A DNA stretch of 64,000 nt from Maioricimonas rarisocia (GCF_007747795.1 NZ_CP036275.1:5944001-6008000), one strand, 5' to 3'; counted from the first letter of the stretch, positions 25,620 to 37,800 are shown. Notes: generated from the sequence alone by a model not told the origin. Made by a program: numbers and translations.

Positions 25620-27728
25620 ATGCCCAGACATCAGGTCGATGACATCCGGAATGTGGCGCTGGTTGGTCATGGTGCGGTCGGCAAAACAACGTTAGCCGAC
25701 CTGATGTTGTTCAAAACGGGAAAGAACTCGCGAGCCGGGTCCGTGGACGACGGCACCAGTCTGTTCGATACCGAAGAAGACGAGAAGGAACGCAAGCACT
25801 CGATTACCGCCGCGGTGGGACATTTCGACCACGACGGACGTCACGTCAACCTCGTCGATACGCCCGGCATGCCGGACTTTGTCGGCCATCTCATCGGTGC
25901 GTTGCGCGGTGTCGAAACCGCAGCTCTTTGCGTCAGTGCTCCGTCGGGGATTGAAGTCAACACCCGCAAGAGCTTCCAGTACGCGGGCGAGGAAGGACTG
26001 GCCCGGTTCGTCGTCTTCAACAAACTCGATGGCGACAACATCGACTTCCCTGCCCTGGTCGAATCGTTGCGGGAAATGTTCGGGCCGGCCTGCGCGTTGA
26101 TGAACGTGCCGGTCGGCGTCGGTAGCGATTTCAGCGGTGTTGTCAGTTCCATCGATGTTCCCGGCGAGGTCCCCGCCGGAGCCGTGATGGATCCGGCAGC
26201 AGCAGGTCAGCAGGTGATCGATGCGGCCGTCGAGGCTGATGAAGACCTGATGGAGCGGTACCTCGAAGGAGAGGAACTGACCGGCGAAGAACTGTCGGGT
26301 GCGATCTCCAAGGCGATCATCGCCGGCACGTTGATCCCCGTCTTCTGCACCAGCGCCAAGGAGGACATTGGTGTTCAGGAACTGCTGGACGGCCTGGCCC
26401 GATACGCTCCGTCGCCGGCGGACATGAAGCGGACCGCGACTCGCGAAGGAGACACCTTCCGGATCGAACCGAAAGCGGACGGCCCGCTGATTGCCCAGGT
26501 GTTCAAGACCCGCATCGATCCCTTCGTCGCCAAGATGAGCTTCCTGCGAGTGTTCAGCGGTTCGCTGCACAAGGACCAAAGTGTCCAGGACAGCCGGACG
26601 GGCCGATCGATCAAGATTTCCCAGCTTCTGGAAGTTCAGGGGGGACAGTCCGAAGCCGTTTCGGACGCGGGTCCCGGGGACATCGTTGCCGTCGTGAAGA
26701 TCGACGAACTGAAGACCGGTGACACGCTGACGGACGGTGCCCAGGGCGTGGAGCTGACGCCGATCCCGTTCCCGAGACCGATGATCGGTCTGGCCGTCGA
26801 ACCGAAGACTCAGGCCGACCAGACGAAGATCTCCGGAGCCCTGCACAAGATCGAGGAAGAGGATCCGACCTTCGTCGTGCGACGCGATGCGCAGACCAAA
26901 GAAATGGTCATCAACGGGATGAGCGAACTGCATCTGCAGCTCATCCAGAACCGGCTGCACGCACGAGAAAAGGTGGACATCATCACCCACCAGCCGAAGG
27001 TTCCCTACCGCGAAACGGTCAGCGGGTCGGCCGAGGGAAGCTATCGGCACAAAAAGCAGTCGGGCGGATCCGGTCAGTTCGCGGAGGTCCACTTCCGCAT
27101 TTCTTCCTGCCCGCAGGACATCGATCCGGACGAGTACTTCACCAAGAGCCGCTTCGAGAGCATGCGGTCATTCCATTACGACCCCGAGCTCAACTACTGC
27201 TTCGTCGACAGGGTCACGGGCGGATCGGTCCCCAACCAGTTCATTCCGGCTGTCGAGAAGGGCATCCGCGAACGGATGGAGCAGGGAGTGATCGCCGGCA
27301 ACCAGGTGCAGGACGTGGTTGTCGAACTGTTTTTCGGCAAGGATCACCCGGTCGACAGTAACGAAACCGCCTTCAAGATGGCGGCCAGCATGTGCTTCCG
27401 GGAAATCTTCCAGAAGGCACGGCCAACACTGCTCGAACCGATCGTCGAGATGGAGATCACCGTTCCGGGCGACAAGATCGGCGACGTCACCAGCGACCTG
27501 AATTCGCGGCGCGGTCGCATGGAAGGAATGGACGAGGCCCCCGGCGGGTTCTCGATCATCCGGGCGAAGGCTCCGCTCGCGGAAGTCATGACGTATGCCC
27601 GCGGGCTCTCGAGTATGACCGGTGGCCAGGGTTCCTTCACCCTGGAATTCAGCCACTACGAGATGGTGCCTCCCAACGAGCAGGCCAAGATCGTCGCTGC
27701 CGCGAAGTCCGACGAAGAGGAGCACTAA
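25620..27728 (+). CDS. fusA: EF-G-like translational GTPase (EF-G2 type)
   Basis: Protein of 702 residues with the full EF-G domain order. The P-loop reads GHGAVGKTT (16-24) instead of the AHIDAGKTT of standard EF-G. Switch II reads DTPGMPDF with Met84 where the catalytic His of classical EF-G should be. NKLD replaces NKMD near residue 141. These are hallmarks of EF-G2-type paralogues, some of which bind GTP but show weak ribosome-stimulated hydrolysis. Domains II-V look complete, with RGRMEGMDEAPGGFSIIRA in domain IV/V. The gene is not in a str operon (no rpsL, rpsG or tuf beside it), which supports a paralogue. AGGAGG lies 11 bases upstream of the ATG. Confidence 0.93.
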   Translation: MPRHQVDDIRNVALVGHGAVGKTTLADLMLFKTGKNSRAGSVDDGTSLFDTEEDEKERKHSITAAVGHFDHDGRHVNLVDTPGMPDFVGHLIGALRGVETAALCVSAPSGIEVNTRKSFQYAGEEGLARFVVFNKLDGDNIDFPALVESLREMFGPACALMNVPVGVGSDFSGVVSSIDVPGEVPAGAVMDPAAAGQQVIDAAVEADEDLMERYLEGEELTGEELSGAISKAIIAGTLIPVFCTSAKEDIGVQELLDGLARYAPSPADMKRTATREGDTFRIEPKADGPLIAQVFKTRIDPFVAKMSFLRVFSGSLHKDQSVQDSRTGRSIKISQLLEVQGGQSEAVSDAGPGDIVAVVKIDELKTGDTLTDGAQGVELTPIPFPRPMIGLAVEPKTQADQTKISGALHKIEEEDPTFVVRRDAQTKEMVINGMSELHLQLIQNRLHAREKVDIITHQPKVPYRETVSGSAEGSYRHKKQSGGSGQFAEVHFRISSCPQDIDPDEYFTKSRFESMRSFHYDPELNYCFVDRVTGGSVPNQFIPAVEKGIRERMEQGVIAGNQVQDVVVELFFGKDHPVDSNETAFKMAASMCFREIFQKARPTLLEPIVEMEITVPGDKIGDVTSDLNSRRGRMEGMDEAPGGFSIIRAKAPLAEVMTYARGLSSMTGGQGSFTLEFSHYEMVPPNEQAKIVAAAKSDEEEH

Positions 27729-27750
27729 GCCGTTGCACGCACGCGCCGGG

Positions 27751-27778
27751 AGCCCATCGGACGCAGCCGGTGGGCTTT
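27751..27778 (+). terminator. Terminator after EF-G-like gene
   Basis: A 10-base stem AGCCCATCGG/CCGGTGGGCT (one G-T wobble) with a 6-base loop ACGCAG runs into a short T run. It sits between two convergent genes, so it may serve both. Confidence 0.6.
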
Positions 27779-27827
27779 CCGGTCGCAGTCGTGCGGCCAA
27801 CGCCTGTGGAACGATGCCTGAGAAGAC

Positions 27828-30800
27828 TCAGCCCTCTTTCTCAGACTCGTTACTCTTTCGCGGCGAGGGGGGATTCGAGGACCGTTTGCGTGTCGTTTTC
27901 CGCCCCGATCGGCCATCGCGGCCAAGAGCGTGCCGCCATTGCTTCAGCTGCTGCTTGAAATCCCGCAGTCCGACGTGCCGGACGGGAAGCCGCAGATCGG
28001 CCTCGGCAGCCGGGCGACCGCCGTCGTCCGGATGAGCGGCTTCGGCGACTTCCTTCTCGAGGTTTCGCAGCCAGGACGGTATGTCGACGCCAGAGCCCCA
28101 CGAATCGTGCAGATAGTCTTCGACCTCTGATTCGAGGCGAGTGAACGTTGCCGATTCCGAGCGTCCCCGCCGGGCGTCGTCGACCGACTGCTTGACCAGG
28201 GCCAGCATCCGGTTGACGGCGAGCGGTTTGACGAATCGCTGATTGAGGTGATCGGCGATGGCCGGCATCCGCATGCCGTACCGGCGCTCGAGCGCTTCGA
28301 GATGTTCGAGATGCTGGTCGGCAAGGTCGGCGGTCTGGGCTTCGTAGGTGGTCGCCCAGACGGTCGCGGCCTCGGTGTGGCCGGAACGGGCCAGTATCTC
28401 GTGCACGAGCGTGACCGGCAGCAGGTTCCATGCATCCCGATCGTAGCGCGATTCCGCCCGCAGGAACTCGAGCAGGCAGAAGAACATCTCGCCGTAGTCG
28501 GACTGCGTCGTCGTGGTGTTGTATTCCAGAAAGCGATCGAACTTGTCGACGACGATCGAGTAGATCGTTTCCAGACACCACTCGGCATGCGATCGGTCGA
28601 TCTTGCCTTCGCGGATGTCGGAGATCAGTCGCATCGGCCGGAGCGGATCTTCTTCCTGCTCGAGGTAATCGATGTACCAGGCGACGCTGTTGTGCAGGAT
28701 CGCCCGTACGTTGCCGAGCGTCAGCTGGCTGGCATGGAACAGGTCCTGACCGTACTCGTGGATGAACTCCGAGAGGTCCTGCCAGGACTTGTCGTCCCTG
28801 ATGCCGTCGACGGCCGAGAGCCGCATCGTGCTGCTGTGTTTGAGCCACAGCCACTGGTACGGCTCGCTCATGCCGCCGACCAGTTCGATCAGTTCCTCGG
28901 CGCCCAATCGCCCGGACCGCCATTTCGTGGCCGACTGCAGCGTGCATTCCAGCGACGACCGGAAGGCGATTTCGAAGAGCCGGTCGAATTCGGTAATCGC
29001 CGGTCCTTCCGGACGCCAGCGGCGTTCCATGCGGAAGGCCGTCTGCAGGATGTGCCACGTTTCGCGGAACAGTCCCAGCCGTGGCAGTTCGGTCAGCAGG
29101 AATCGCGCCGCCGACTGCAGCGTCTGGGCACGCAGAATCTGCTCGGGCGTGCCGCCGTTGTCGAAGGGAACATACAGCAGCGGCTGCTTCTCCATCCACT
29201 TCTGCAGAGCCGGCAACTGCTTGCGAACCTGATCGTGGTCCCGCTGGACAATCGCGGCGTAGACGGCGGCAAGGCGGGCATCATCGGCGGCGGCATTGCT
29301 GGAGGAAGCTTCCGGACCGGCACACCCTTCGAGGAGTCGCACGGCATTCCGCAGACAGATGAGCGTCGTGATGATCTGCCCGACGAGGTAGAACTTCACC
29401 TGCAACTGCAGGTCATATTCCACGTTGGCATCGTGAGCCCCCGACGGGCTGGCGATCTCGTGCTCCCAGGCCGACTGCATCAGTCGCCACAGGTCGGACT
29501 GCCAGCGGCGTCCCTGTGCGGCCCAGCTTTCCACCGCCGAGCGGGCGCGGGTGACGCTCTGTTCGTCCTCGTTGGCCGCCAGATCACTGGCGAGCGTAAC
29601 GGCCGCGATCTGCCACATCTGGCCGACCGCGTTGAGGAACTTCAGTCGCGGCTCGAGTTCGCGATTGAGCTGCTCGAATTCGGTGTCCTGAAAACCGAAC
29701 TCGTTCTCGAGGGTATCCCCCCAGTTCCCGTCGTCGGTGGAATCGCGGAATGTGATCCCCTCGTAAGCGGCACTGAACAGACTGTTCTCGTCGTCCTCCG
29801 GGTCGTCCTCTTCCAGCTCGGGACCGCCCGTTTCCATGTCCCAGTCGCTGCCGGGACGGCGGCGGTCATCGAGAGCATCCTGCAGGGACGGCACCTGCCA
29901 CAAGGGGCCGGCATTCGCTTCCAGAAAGTCGAACAGGCGGCATACGGCCTGAATGCGGTCGGCCCCTCTGAGGGCCTGGTCGTCGTCTTCGGCAACCAGC
30001 TTGATCCACCGCATCAGCAGCGCGAAGACCGAGTGACGCGGCGACTCGAGGCCGACCTCGTCCGACTGGCTGAGCCACTGCATCAGCAGCCCCATCGCGG
30101 CGACGTGGTCCTGCTTGTCGAGCAGCGCTTCGACCACCTGCGCATACGACTGAGCGGCACTGAAGCGGCCGACATGCTCACGCCAGAACGAAATGTCGCC
30201 GGCGGACGAACCGGCGTGCCGCCAGCTCGTCAGGGCTTCGGACACATGAATGGCCGAGTCCCAGCTCTCATGACCGGAGACGTCCGGCAGGTCTTCGATC
30301 GCGTCGCTGCCGAACTGGTCCCACCACTCTGCGAAGTCCCGGAACTCGCTGGTCAGTCGGTCGCGGGCTTCGGCGTCTCCCTCGGCGGCCGCCTCGCCCA
30401 GGACGCGCGAGTATGCGCTCAGCAGGCGTTCGACCAGCTCGAAGAGCGTTTCAATCCGGTTGTCGGGGATCGCGTCCTCTCGCGAAGAGAACAGCGGGAA
30501 CTGTCCGTGGAATCCGAGGATGTTCCAGGGATCGACCATCGCTCCGCAGGCGATCCCGCGGTGAAGCAGGTCGCGGGATTCGGTCACCAGAGCGACTGCC
30601 TCGGCAAGGTTGCCGTTGTCGAGTTCGCGATGGGCCGAGGCGAGCTGGCACTGAATCTCGCTTTCAAAGCGGATCGACGCGGCCGGTATGGCGTTGGCCT
30701 GTCGGCGGCTCGCTTCGGAGTAGCCCATCTGCGCATACAGATAAGCCAGCTCGCGGTGCTGGACCTGTCGGGCTCCGTAGCCGGAAAGGTGCATGTTCAG

Positions 30801-31898
30801 GAACTGCCGGACATGACCGAACGGCTGCTGCGTGCGCTTCTGTTCCTGCTGCAGTCGGCGGGCGCGGGCCCCATCGACCTGTTCCATCAGACGTTTGTAG
30901 AAGGCGTCGCGGCGGCGGGCGACGATCGGCAGCAGCGTCGTCAGCGAGATCGACGAATCGTGGGTCTCCGGTCCGGAACCACTGATGGACGACGCCATCA
31001 GCATCGTGCCGCACAGCGCCGCGGCAGCATCGAACAGCCGTTCTTCGCGGGGTGTGCGGGAGTTGGAGTCTTCGACCCAGGTGACCAGTGCGTCGAGAAT
31101 GATCTTGCGAATGACGAACCGGCGATACCGTCCCTTGATGTCGATCCAGTCCGGGTCCCACTCGCCGAACATGTAGTTCGTACGCTTGTTGACCGGGTGC
31201 AGATGGTCGTGCGCCCGCATGTCGACGGCGACCTCGGAGAGCTGATCGAGGTCGAGGTGTGCATCGGCGACAATATCGGCCGGGGCCTCGCGCAGAAACG
31301 ACAGCGTTCGCTCGATGAGATCGTGGTACTTGCCGTGGGCGACACCGGCTTCTTCGACGTAGACCGGCACGGCACGAAACCGCTCGTGCGAGTACATCTC
31401 CATCTTCCGTCCGTTCTCGAGGACGGCGACGGGGCGGTAGCCGACGAAATCATTCAGTTGCTGCATCGCACCGTCGACGATGCGATCCCGTTCGTCCCAG
31501 GGCCCCCCCTGGGCGAGCACTGCTTCAAAGATGCAGGCGAGCAGAAACGGGTGCTCGAAGTCTTCGGGCTGCAGGTGAAACAGCAGGTCGGAGTGATGCT
31601 GCCGGTACGCAGCCAGGCACGCCTCGAGCGCCAGCGGGATGACGGCTTCGACCTGGGTGCAGTCGGTGAACGTCGGCTCCTGGCCGCGCACCTGATCGAG
31701 TTCTCCAAGCAGGAGTTGCTGCAGTGCTGCGGGACGGTCGCCGGTCGGCAGAAGCTTCCAGAGTCGATTCAGCCGCGCGAAGAACTGTGGATCGCGGCGG
31801 CCTCCGGAGAAGTTCAGGTGGGCGAGTATCTCGTGAGCGAGGATCTGATCGTCTTCAGTCAGAGTGACGGGATGTCGGTCGTTTCGTCGGGAAGCCAT
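27828..31898 (-). CDS. Large unknown helical protein (1356 residues)
   Basis: No family is recognised. The protein has no signal peptide or membrane segment and reads as mostly helical. The middle part, around [24 protein letters not shown] and [20 protein letters not shown], resembles TPR-like units. An acidic, flexible block lies at about residues 650-700 ([18 protein letters not shown]). The C-terminal 40 residues are strongly basic ([19 protein letters not shown]), suitable for nucleic acid or membrane contact. The ATG at 31898 is chosen because a longer frame would overlap the divergent permease region. It is convergent with the EF-G-like gene. No active-site motif was seen. Confidence 0.75.
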   Translation of the reverse strand: MASRRNDRHPVTLTEDDQILAHEILAHLNFSGGRRDPQFFARLNRLWKLLPTGDRPAALQQLLLGELDQVRGQEPTFTDCTQVEAVIPLALEACLAAYRQHHSDLLFHLQPEDFEHPFLLACIFEAVLAQGGPWDERDRIVDGAMQQLNDFVGYRPVAVLENGRKMEMYSHERFRAVPVYVEEAGVAHGKYHDLIERTLSFLREAPADIVADAHLDLDQLSEVAVDMRAHDHLHPVNKRTNYMFGEWDPDWIDIKGRYRRFVIRKIILDALVTWVEDSNSRTPREERLFDAAAALCGTMLMASSISGSGPETHDSSISLTTLLPIVARRRDAFYKRLMEQVDGARARRLQQEQKRTQQPFGHVRQFLNMHLSGYGARQVQHRELAYLYAQMGYSEASRRQANAIPAASIRFESEIQCQLASAHRELDNGNLAEAVALVTESRDLLHRGIACGAMVDPWNILGFHGQFPLFSSREDAIPDNRIETLFELVERLLSAYSRVLGEAAAEGDAEARDRLTSEFRDFAEWWDQFGSDAIEDLPDVSGHESWDSAIHVSEALTSWRHAGSSAGDISFWREHVGRFSAAQSYAQVVEALLDKQDHVAAMGLLMQWLSQSDEVGLESPRHSVFALLMRWIKLVAEDDDQALRGADRIQAVCRLFDFLEANAGPLWQVPSLQDALDDRRRPGSDWDMETGGPELEEDDPEDDENSLFSAAYEGITFRDSTDDGNWGDTLENEFGFQDTEFEQLNRELEPRLKFLNAVGQMWQIAAVTLASDLAANEDEQSVTRARSAVESWAAQGRRWQSDLWRLMQSAWEHEIASPSGAHDANVEYDLQLQVKFYLVGQIITTLICLRNAVRLLEGCAGPEASSSNAAADDARLAAVYAAIVQRDHDQVRKQLPALQKWMEKQPLLYVPFDNGGTPEQILRAQTLQSAARFLLTELPRLGLFRETWHILQTAFRMERRWRPEGPAITEFDRLFEIAFRSSLECTLQSATKWRSGRLGAEELIELVGGMSEPYQWLWLKHSSTMRLSAVDGIRDDKSWQDLSEFIHEYGQDLFHASQLTLGNVRAILHNSVAWYIDYLEQEEDPLRPMRLISDIREGKIDRSHAEWCLETIYSIVVDKFDRFLEYNTTTTQSDYGEMFFCLLEFLRAESRYDRDAWNLLPVTLVHEILARSGHTEAATVWATTYEAQTADLADQHLEHLEALERRYGMRMPAIADHLNQRFVKPLAVNRMLALVKQSVDDARRGRSESATFTRLESEVEDYLHDSWGSGVDIPSWLRNLEKEVAEAAHPDDGGRPAAEADLRLPVRHVGLRDFKQQLKQWRHALGRDGRSGRKTTRKRSSNPPSPRKSNESEKEG

Positions 31899-32236
31899 CG
31901 GCAGGCAGGCAACTTTCTGGTCGGTCCCACGTCCATCGGGAAAAGCCCGCGAAGCCGTCTCGCCGGCTGGGTATCCCTCCGGTGAAGCGGCTCGGTGAAT
32001 CCGGACAGCAGGCATTCTGGCGAAGAGACATCCGTTCCGTAAAGCCCGTGTCCGACGGAATCCGCGGGATGGCGGATTGTTCGAGACCGTCCTCGGACAG
32101 GTTTGACCGGGGCCGGTCGATCGGGTCAACTGTACCACAATTCCCTGAACATTCTTCGATCGATTCCGGACGACGGGGCCCCCGCGTCGACGACGGGCTG
32201 TCCCTTGCGCCTCTGCGGTGGAGAGAGACTTTGGAC
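31899..32236. other. Divergent spacer, large unknown gene / permease
   Basis: No separate gene is supported, although frames on both strands continue into it from the neighbours. It must hold the promoters for the large protein and for the GntP-type permease. I cannot point to a convincing -35/-10 pair. Confidence 0.45.
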
Positions 32237-33622
32237 GTGCATCCGCTTCTGATTCTCGCGGTCGGTGTGGCGACCGTTATCGGCATGATCCTTGTCCTGC
32301 GTATCAATGCGTTTATGGCGTTGATCACTGCGGCGATTCTGGTCAGTTTACTCGCTCCCGGAGAACTGGCCGACAAGATCAGCCGCGTTGCGGAAGCCTT
32401 CGGTGAGTCGGCCGGCAAGATCGGCATCGTGATTGCACTGGCTGCCGTCATCGGGGAATGCATGATGCGCAGCGGGGCCGCCGACCGGATCGTCCAGGCG
32501 TTCCTGCGGCTGCTGGGCGTCAAACAGGCTTCGGTGGCCCTGCTCGGCTCGGGGTTTGTGCTGGCGGTCCCGGTCTTCTTCGACACGGTGTTCTATCTGC
32601 TGGTGCCGCTGGCCCGCTCGTTGTACCGACGGACCGGACAGAACTATCTGCTGTACCTGCTGGCAATTGCGGCCGGAGGCGCGATTACGCACACGCTGGT
32701 TCCGCCGACGCCCGGTCCTCTGGTGATGGCCGACCAGCTGGGGATCGACATTGGGGCGATGATCATTGCCGGTGCCGCGGTGGCCCTGCCGGCCGCAATC
32801 GTCGGCGTGCTGCTGGCGCACGTTTTCGACCGGTTGGTTCCGGTGCCGTTTCGCGAAGTCAGGACCGGTCCTGAAATGCGGGCGCTGGACGATCACGAGC
32901 TGCCGCCGCTCTCGTTGTCGGTGCTGCCCGTCGTGCTGCCGGTGTTGCTGATCTCGGCCAACACCGTCGTGGGCACATTGATGAAGCAGACAACCGAACC
33001 CTCGTCGCTGGCTCGACTGGAAGAGATTTCGCAATGGACGGCCGTGATCGGTAACCCCAACCTCGCGCTGCTGATTTCGACAGCCGTGGCGATGTGGCTG
33101 CTGTGGCGTCAACAGCGACCGACGCTGACGAAGATGAGCGAGATGGTCGAAACCTCCCTGATGAGCGGCGGGGCCATCATCCTCATTACCGCCGGCGGCG
33201 GCGCGTTTGGCGCGATGCTCAAGGTGGCCCAGATCGGACCGGCCATCGAAGGGTACTTTTCCGGCAGCGGCGGGGCGGCCTCGGGACTGACGTTCATGCT
33301 GCTCGGCTACCTGATTGCGGTGCTGCTCAAGGTGGCGCAGGGATCGAGCACCGTGGCCATGATCACCGCCTCGAGCATGCTGGCTGCGACGATTGCAGGT
33401 GGTGTGGACCTCGGCTACCACCCGGTCTATCTCGCCACCGCCATCGGTGCCGGGTCGCTGATGGGGTCCTGGATGAACGACAGCGGCTTCTGGATCTTCG
33501 CGAAGATGGGGGGACTGACCGAAGCCGAAGCCCTCAAGTCATGGACGCCCATGCTGGCCGCAATGAGCCTGGTCAGTCTCGGCACGTCGATCGTGCTGGC
33601 GATCACGGTGCCGATGGTCTGA
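32237..33622 (+). CDS. GntP-family gluconate/organic-acid permease
   Basis: Integral membrane transporter of 461 residues with about 12 to 14 hydrophobic segments. The pattern fits the GntP family: [45 protein letters not shown] and a late [19 protein letters not shown] segment, typical of gluconate and related acid:proton symport. The start is a GTG at 32237 with GGAGAG nine bases upstream; a TTG at 32231 is possible. Neither a kinase nor a regulator is beside it. In fucose or gluconate use it would import an acid intermediate, but the true substrate is unknown. Confidence 0.9.
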   Translation: MHPLLILAVGVATVIGMILVLRINAFMALITAAILVSLLAPGELADKISRVAEAFGESAGKIGIVIALAAVIGECMMRSGAADRIVQAFLRLLGVKQASVALLGSGFVLAVPVFFDTVFYLLVPLARSLYRRTGQNYLLYLLAIAAGGAITHTLVPPTPGPLVMADQLGIDIGAMIIAGAAVALPAAIVGVLLAHVFDRLVPVPFREVRTGPEMRALDDHELPPLSLSVLPVVLPVLLISANTVVGTLMKQTTEPSSLARLEEISQWTAVIGNPNLALLISTAVAMWLLWRQQRPTLTKMSEMVETSLMSGGAIILITAGGGAFGAMLKVAQIGPAIEGYFSGSGGAASGLTFMLLGYLIAVLLKVAQGSSTVAMITASSMLAATIAGGVDLGYHPVYLATAIGAGSLMGSWMNDSGFWIFAKMGGLTEAEALKSWTPMLAAMSLVSLGTSIVLAITVPMV

Positions 33623-33729
33623 GGGAGCGGCTTTATCGCTCGGACTTGCCCGGCGCGCGGTCGATGGTGATGATCTGAACAAACAGACGCGGAGCGCAGA
33701 CTCACATCCCAGGTCAGACGGGCGGTGTC

Positions 33730-34737
33730 ATGAATCAGTCTCCCGAGTCGTATGACGACGAACGTCGCGTGGTCCAGATGCTGCGGGAAGGCCGCGATCG
33801 GATCAATTCCGAACTGGCCAAGGTCATCATCGGCCAGACCGACGTCATCGAACAGGTGATGGTCGCGCTGTTTGCCGGCGGCCACTGCCTGATCACCGGA
33901 GCTCCCGGGCTGGCCAAGACGCTGCTCGTCAAATCGATCGCCCAGATCTTCCACCTCAAGTTCCAGCGAATCCAGTTCACGCCCGATCTCATGCCGGCCG
34001 ACATCACCGGCACCGAGATTCTCGAAGAGATCGGCGAGGGCCGCCGCAAGATGGTCTTCGTCAAGGGCCCAGTCTTCGCCAACGTGATTCTCGCCGACGA
34101 GATCAACCGCACGCCTCCCAAGACGCAGGCGGCTCTGCTCGAAGCGATGCAGGAGCATCAGGTGACGGCAGCGGGCGAGCGGTATCCGCTGGAAGAGCCG
34201 TTCTTCGTTCTGGCGACACAGAACCCGATCGAAATGGAGGGAACGTACCCGCTTCCCGAAGCCCAGCTCGACCGGTTCATGCTCAACGTCGTGATCGATT
34301 ACCTGCCCCGCGAAGACGAAGTGTCGGTCGTCGAGCAGACGACGTCCCGCCAGCCGACGAAGATCGAGCCGCTGTTTTCCGGCGAGGACGTCATGGCCTT
34401 TCATGAGGTCGTCCGCAAGGTGCCGATTGCCCGCGAGATCGTGCAGTACGCCGTCAACCTGGCCTCGGCGTCCCGTCCCGGACAGGAAGGAACGCCGGAC
34501 TTCATCAATGAGTGGGTAAGCTGGGGAGCCGGAACGCGCGCTTCGCAGTTTCTCGTGCTCGGAGCCAAGGCCCGCGCCCTGCTGGCCGGACGGGCCCATG
34601 TGACGCTCGACGACGTGCGGTCGCTGGCTCAGCCGGTGCTGCGGCACCGCGTGCTGGTGAACTACCGGGCGGAAGCGGAGGGGGTCACCGTCGAGAACGT
34701 GATCGACCGCCTGCTCGAGGCGGTTCCCCGCCCCTGA
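33730..34737 (+). CDS. MoxR-family AAA+ ATPase
   Basis: AAA+ ATPase of 335 residues, the usual length for MoxR proteins, which act as chaperones that load or mature partner proteins, often with DUF58 and VWA proteins. Walker A is GAPGLAKT near residue 58 and Walker B is ILADEINR. Arg-finger and sensor regions (LPEAQLDRFMLNVVIDYL) are intact. The gene does not have the DUF58 partner directly downstream that is usual; the next gene, 140 bases on, is a DUF1549-type secreted protein. The ATG follows a poor ribosome site. Confidence 0.95.
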   Translation: MNQSPESYDDERRVVQMLREGRDRINSELAKVIIGQTDVIEQVMVALFAGGHCLITGAPGLAKTLLVKSIAQIFHLKFQRIQFTPDLMPADITGTEILEEIGEGRRKMVFVKGPVFANVILADEINRTPPKTQAALLEAMQEHQVTAAGERYPLEEPFFVLATQNPIEMEGTYPLPEAQLDRFMLNVVIDYLPREDEVSVVEQTTSRQPTKIEPLFSGEDVMAFHEVVRKVPIAREIVQYAVNLASASRPGQEGTPDFINEWVSWGAGTRASQFLVLGAKARALLAGRAHVTLDDVRSLAQPVLRHRVLVNYRAEAEGVTVENVIDRLLEAVPRP

Positions 34738-34876
34738 CGGCTCTTACAGCGTGATCCAGACGGGCCCGTGTCCGGACCTGCCTGCGCGGTGGTCAACGCC
34801 GGCGCGGGCGTGCTAAGATCAAGGGCTGTTGATTTGTTGCACCGTCGATGTGTCTGGTGACCGCGGAGTGATTGGA

Positions 34877-37800
34877 ATGCGCCCAAAAGCAGGCAACCTC
34901 CTGAAGATCAAAGCGTTGGCAACGGGAACGGTGCTGCTGGTCGGGGGGCTGCTGCACGCAGCCGAACCTTCGTCGGCACCGGTCGATTTCACGCAGGACG
35001 TGCGGCCGATCCTCTCGAACAGCTGCTTTCAGTGTCATGGACCGGATCAAGCGGCCCGCGAGACCGAGTTGCGTCTCGACACGCCCGAGGGAGTGACCGC
35101 CGATCTGGGTGGCTACAAGGCGGTCGTCCCGGGTGATGTCGACCAGAGCGAACTGCTCCGCCGCGTGACGGCCGAGGCTCCCGAGGAGCTGATGCCTCCA
35201 CCCGACTCCGACTACGACCGGCTCACACCGGAGCAGGTGGACATCCTGCGGCGGTGGATCGAGCAGGGTGCCGAGTGGGAACAGCACTGGGCATTCGTTC
35301 CGCCCGAACGTCCCGAACTGCCCGAGGTGCAGGAATCGGACCGGCCCCAAAACGGCATCGATCACTTCGTGCTGCGGCGGATGCGGGAGAAGGGGCTTTC
35401 GCCGAATCCCGAGGCGTCGAAAGAAGCACTGCTCCGTCGCGTCACGCTCGATCTGACCGGCGTGCCGCCGACGATTGAAGAGATTGATAGCTTCCTGTCG
35501 GACGAATCGCCCGACGCGTACGAGAAAGTCGTCGATCGGCTGCTGCAGTCACCCCGCTACGGTGAGCACATGACGCGGTACTGGCTCGATGCAGCCCGCT
35601 ACGGGGACACGCACGGCCTCCACCTGGACAACATGCGTTCGATGTGGCCGTATCGCGACTGGCTGATCCGGGCATTCAACAACAACATGCCGTTCGACCA
35701 GATGACGATCGAACAGCTCGCGGGCGACCTGCTGCCGGATGCCACGACCGATCAGAAAGTGGCGAGCGGTTTCAATCGCTGCCACGTCACGACCAGCGAA
35801 GGGGGCTCGATCGCCGAAGAGTACTACGTGCGCTACACCGTCGATCGGGTCGAGACGGTCGGCACGGTCTTCATGGGGCTAACGCTGGGATGTGCGGCGT
35901 GCCACGATCACAAATTCGATCCGGTCACGCAGCAGGAGTTCTATCAGCTGTTCGCGTACTTCAACAGCATGACCGACAAGCCGATGGACGGGAACGCACT
36001 GCTTCCGCCGCCGGTCATTGAAGTCCCGACCGAAGAACAGTCATCGCAGCGGGCGAACCTTCAGGAGCAGATCGCCGCGGTCAATACGCGGCTGAAGGAC
36101 GCGATCGCCGCGATCGAGTACAGCGACCCGCACGAAGGGGCCGAGGCGGTCTCGCTCGAGCCGACCGAGTTCGTCTGGATCGACGACGCGGTTCCTTCGG
36201 GAGCGCAGCCGCAGCAGAGCGGACACCCGTGGGAATTCGTGTCTGCTCCCGATCCGGTCTTCAGCGGCGAGAAGGCGACCCGGCGGACAGCTGAGGGACT
36301 CGGGCAGCATTTCTTCACCGGAGCGAATCCACCGCTGGTGATCGGGGACAGCGACAAGCTGTTTGCGAGCGTGTATCTCGATCCCGAGAATCCCCCCACC
36401 GAGATCATGCTGCAGTTCAACGACGGCTCCTGGGACCATCGCGCTTACTGGGGCGAGAACGCCATCGACTGGGGACAGGACGGCAAAGCGAGCCGTCTGA
36501 AAATGGGAGAGCTGCCGGTCGCCGGTCAGTGGGTGCGACTGGAAGTCGATGCGGCGAAAGTCGGACTGAAGCCGGGAACGAAACTAAACGGCTGGGCCTT
36601 CACGCAGTGGGGCGGTCGGGTCTACTGGGACCGGGCCGGCATCGTGACGCGGACTCCGCAGAATGGTCAGCCGTTCGAATCGCAGCGGCTCTGGGAGCTG
36701 GCGATCGGTGACGGCAAGGATCTGCCCAAACCGGTTCAGGACGTCCTCAAGGTGGCTCCCGCCGACCGCAACGAGAAGCAGCAGGAAACGATTCGCACCT
36801 ACTTCCTCGAGCGGGTTTATCCGGGGACGAAGGACGTGGTCGCGCCGATCCTGGCCGAGCGGGAACAGCTTCAGGCGGATCTCAAGGCCCTGAACGACGC
36901 AATCCCGAAGACGCTGGTATCCGAGGAAATGAAGGAGCCGAAGACGGCGTACGTGCTCGATCGCGGCGAATACGACAAGAAGGCCGATCCGGTCGAGCGT
37001 CGCGTGCCGGCGGTCTTTCCCGATCTGCCGGAAGGCGTTTCAAACGATCGCCTCGGCTTCGCCCGCTGGCTGGTCGATCCCTCGCATCCGCTGACGGCAC
37101 GGGTCACTGTGAACCGCTGGTGGCAACGCTACTTCGGCACCGGCATCGTCAAGACGTCCGAAGACTTCGGCGTTCAGGGAGATTTCCCGACGCATCCGGA
37201 ACTGCTCGACTGGCTGGCGACGGAACTGATCCGGACCGGCTGGGACGTGAAGGGAATGCAGAAGCTGATCGTGATGTCCGCCACGTACCGGCAGGACTCG
37301 AAGGTGACCGAGAAGGCCCTCGCGATCGATCCGGAGAACCGCTATCTCTCGCGGGGACCACGGTTCCGCCTGGAAGCGGAAATGATCCGCGATGCGGGAC
37401 TGTTCGTCAGCGGACTGCTCAACGAGAAGGTGGGCGGACCGAGCGTCAAACCATATCAGCCGGCCGGTATCTGGGAAGCGGTCGGCTACACCGACAGCAA
37501 CACGGCGAAGTTCACCCAGGACGACGGGCAGAAGCTGTACCGCCGCAGCATGTACACCTTCTGGAAGCGGACGGCTCCTCCGCCGTCGATGAGCAATTTC
37601 GATGCTCCTTCGCGCGAAAGCTGCACCGTCCGCCGGGCCCGCACGAACACGCCGATGCAGGCCCTGACGCTCATGAACGACAAGCAGTTCGTCGAGGCGT
37701 CGCGGCACTTTGCTCAGCGGATTCTTCGCGAAGGAGGCGCGACCGATGACGACCGGCTGGTCTTTGCTTTCCGGTCTGCCACCAGTCGTATGCCGCAGGC

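Noticed and set aside
28248-31985. A very long open frame on the plus strand opposite the large unknown gene
   Set aside because: It is the GC-rich mirror of the minus-strand gene: its translation is Arg/Gly/Val-rich without any domain or motif, and no ribosome site.
27828-32138. Longer form of the 1356-residue protein starting at 32138
   Set aside because: The extra 80 residues are Arg/Pro-rich and overlap the divergent permease region; the ATG at 31898 gives a normal protein start.
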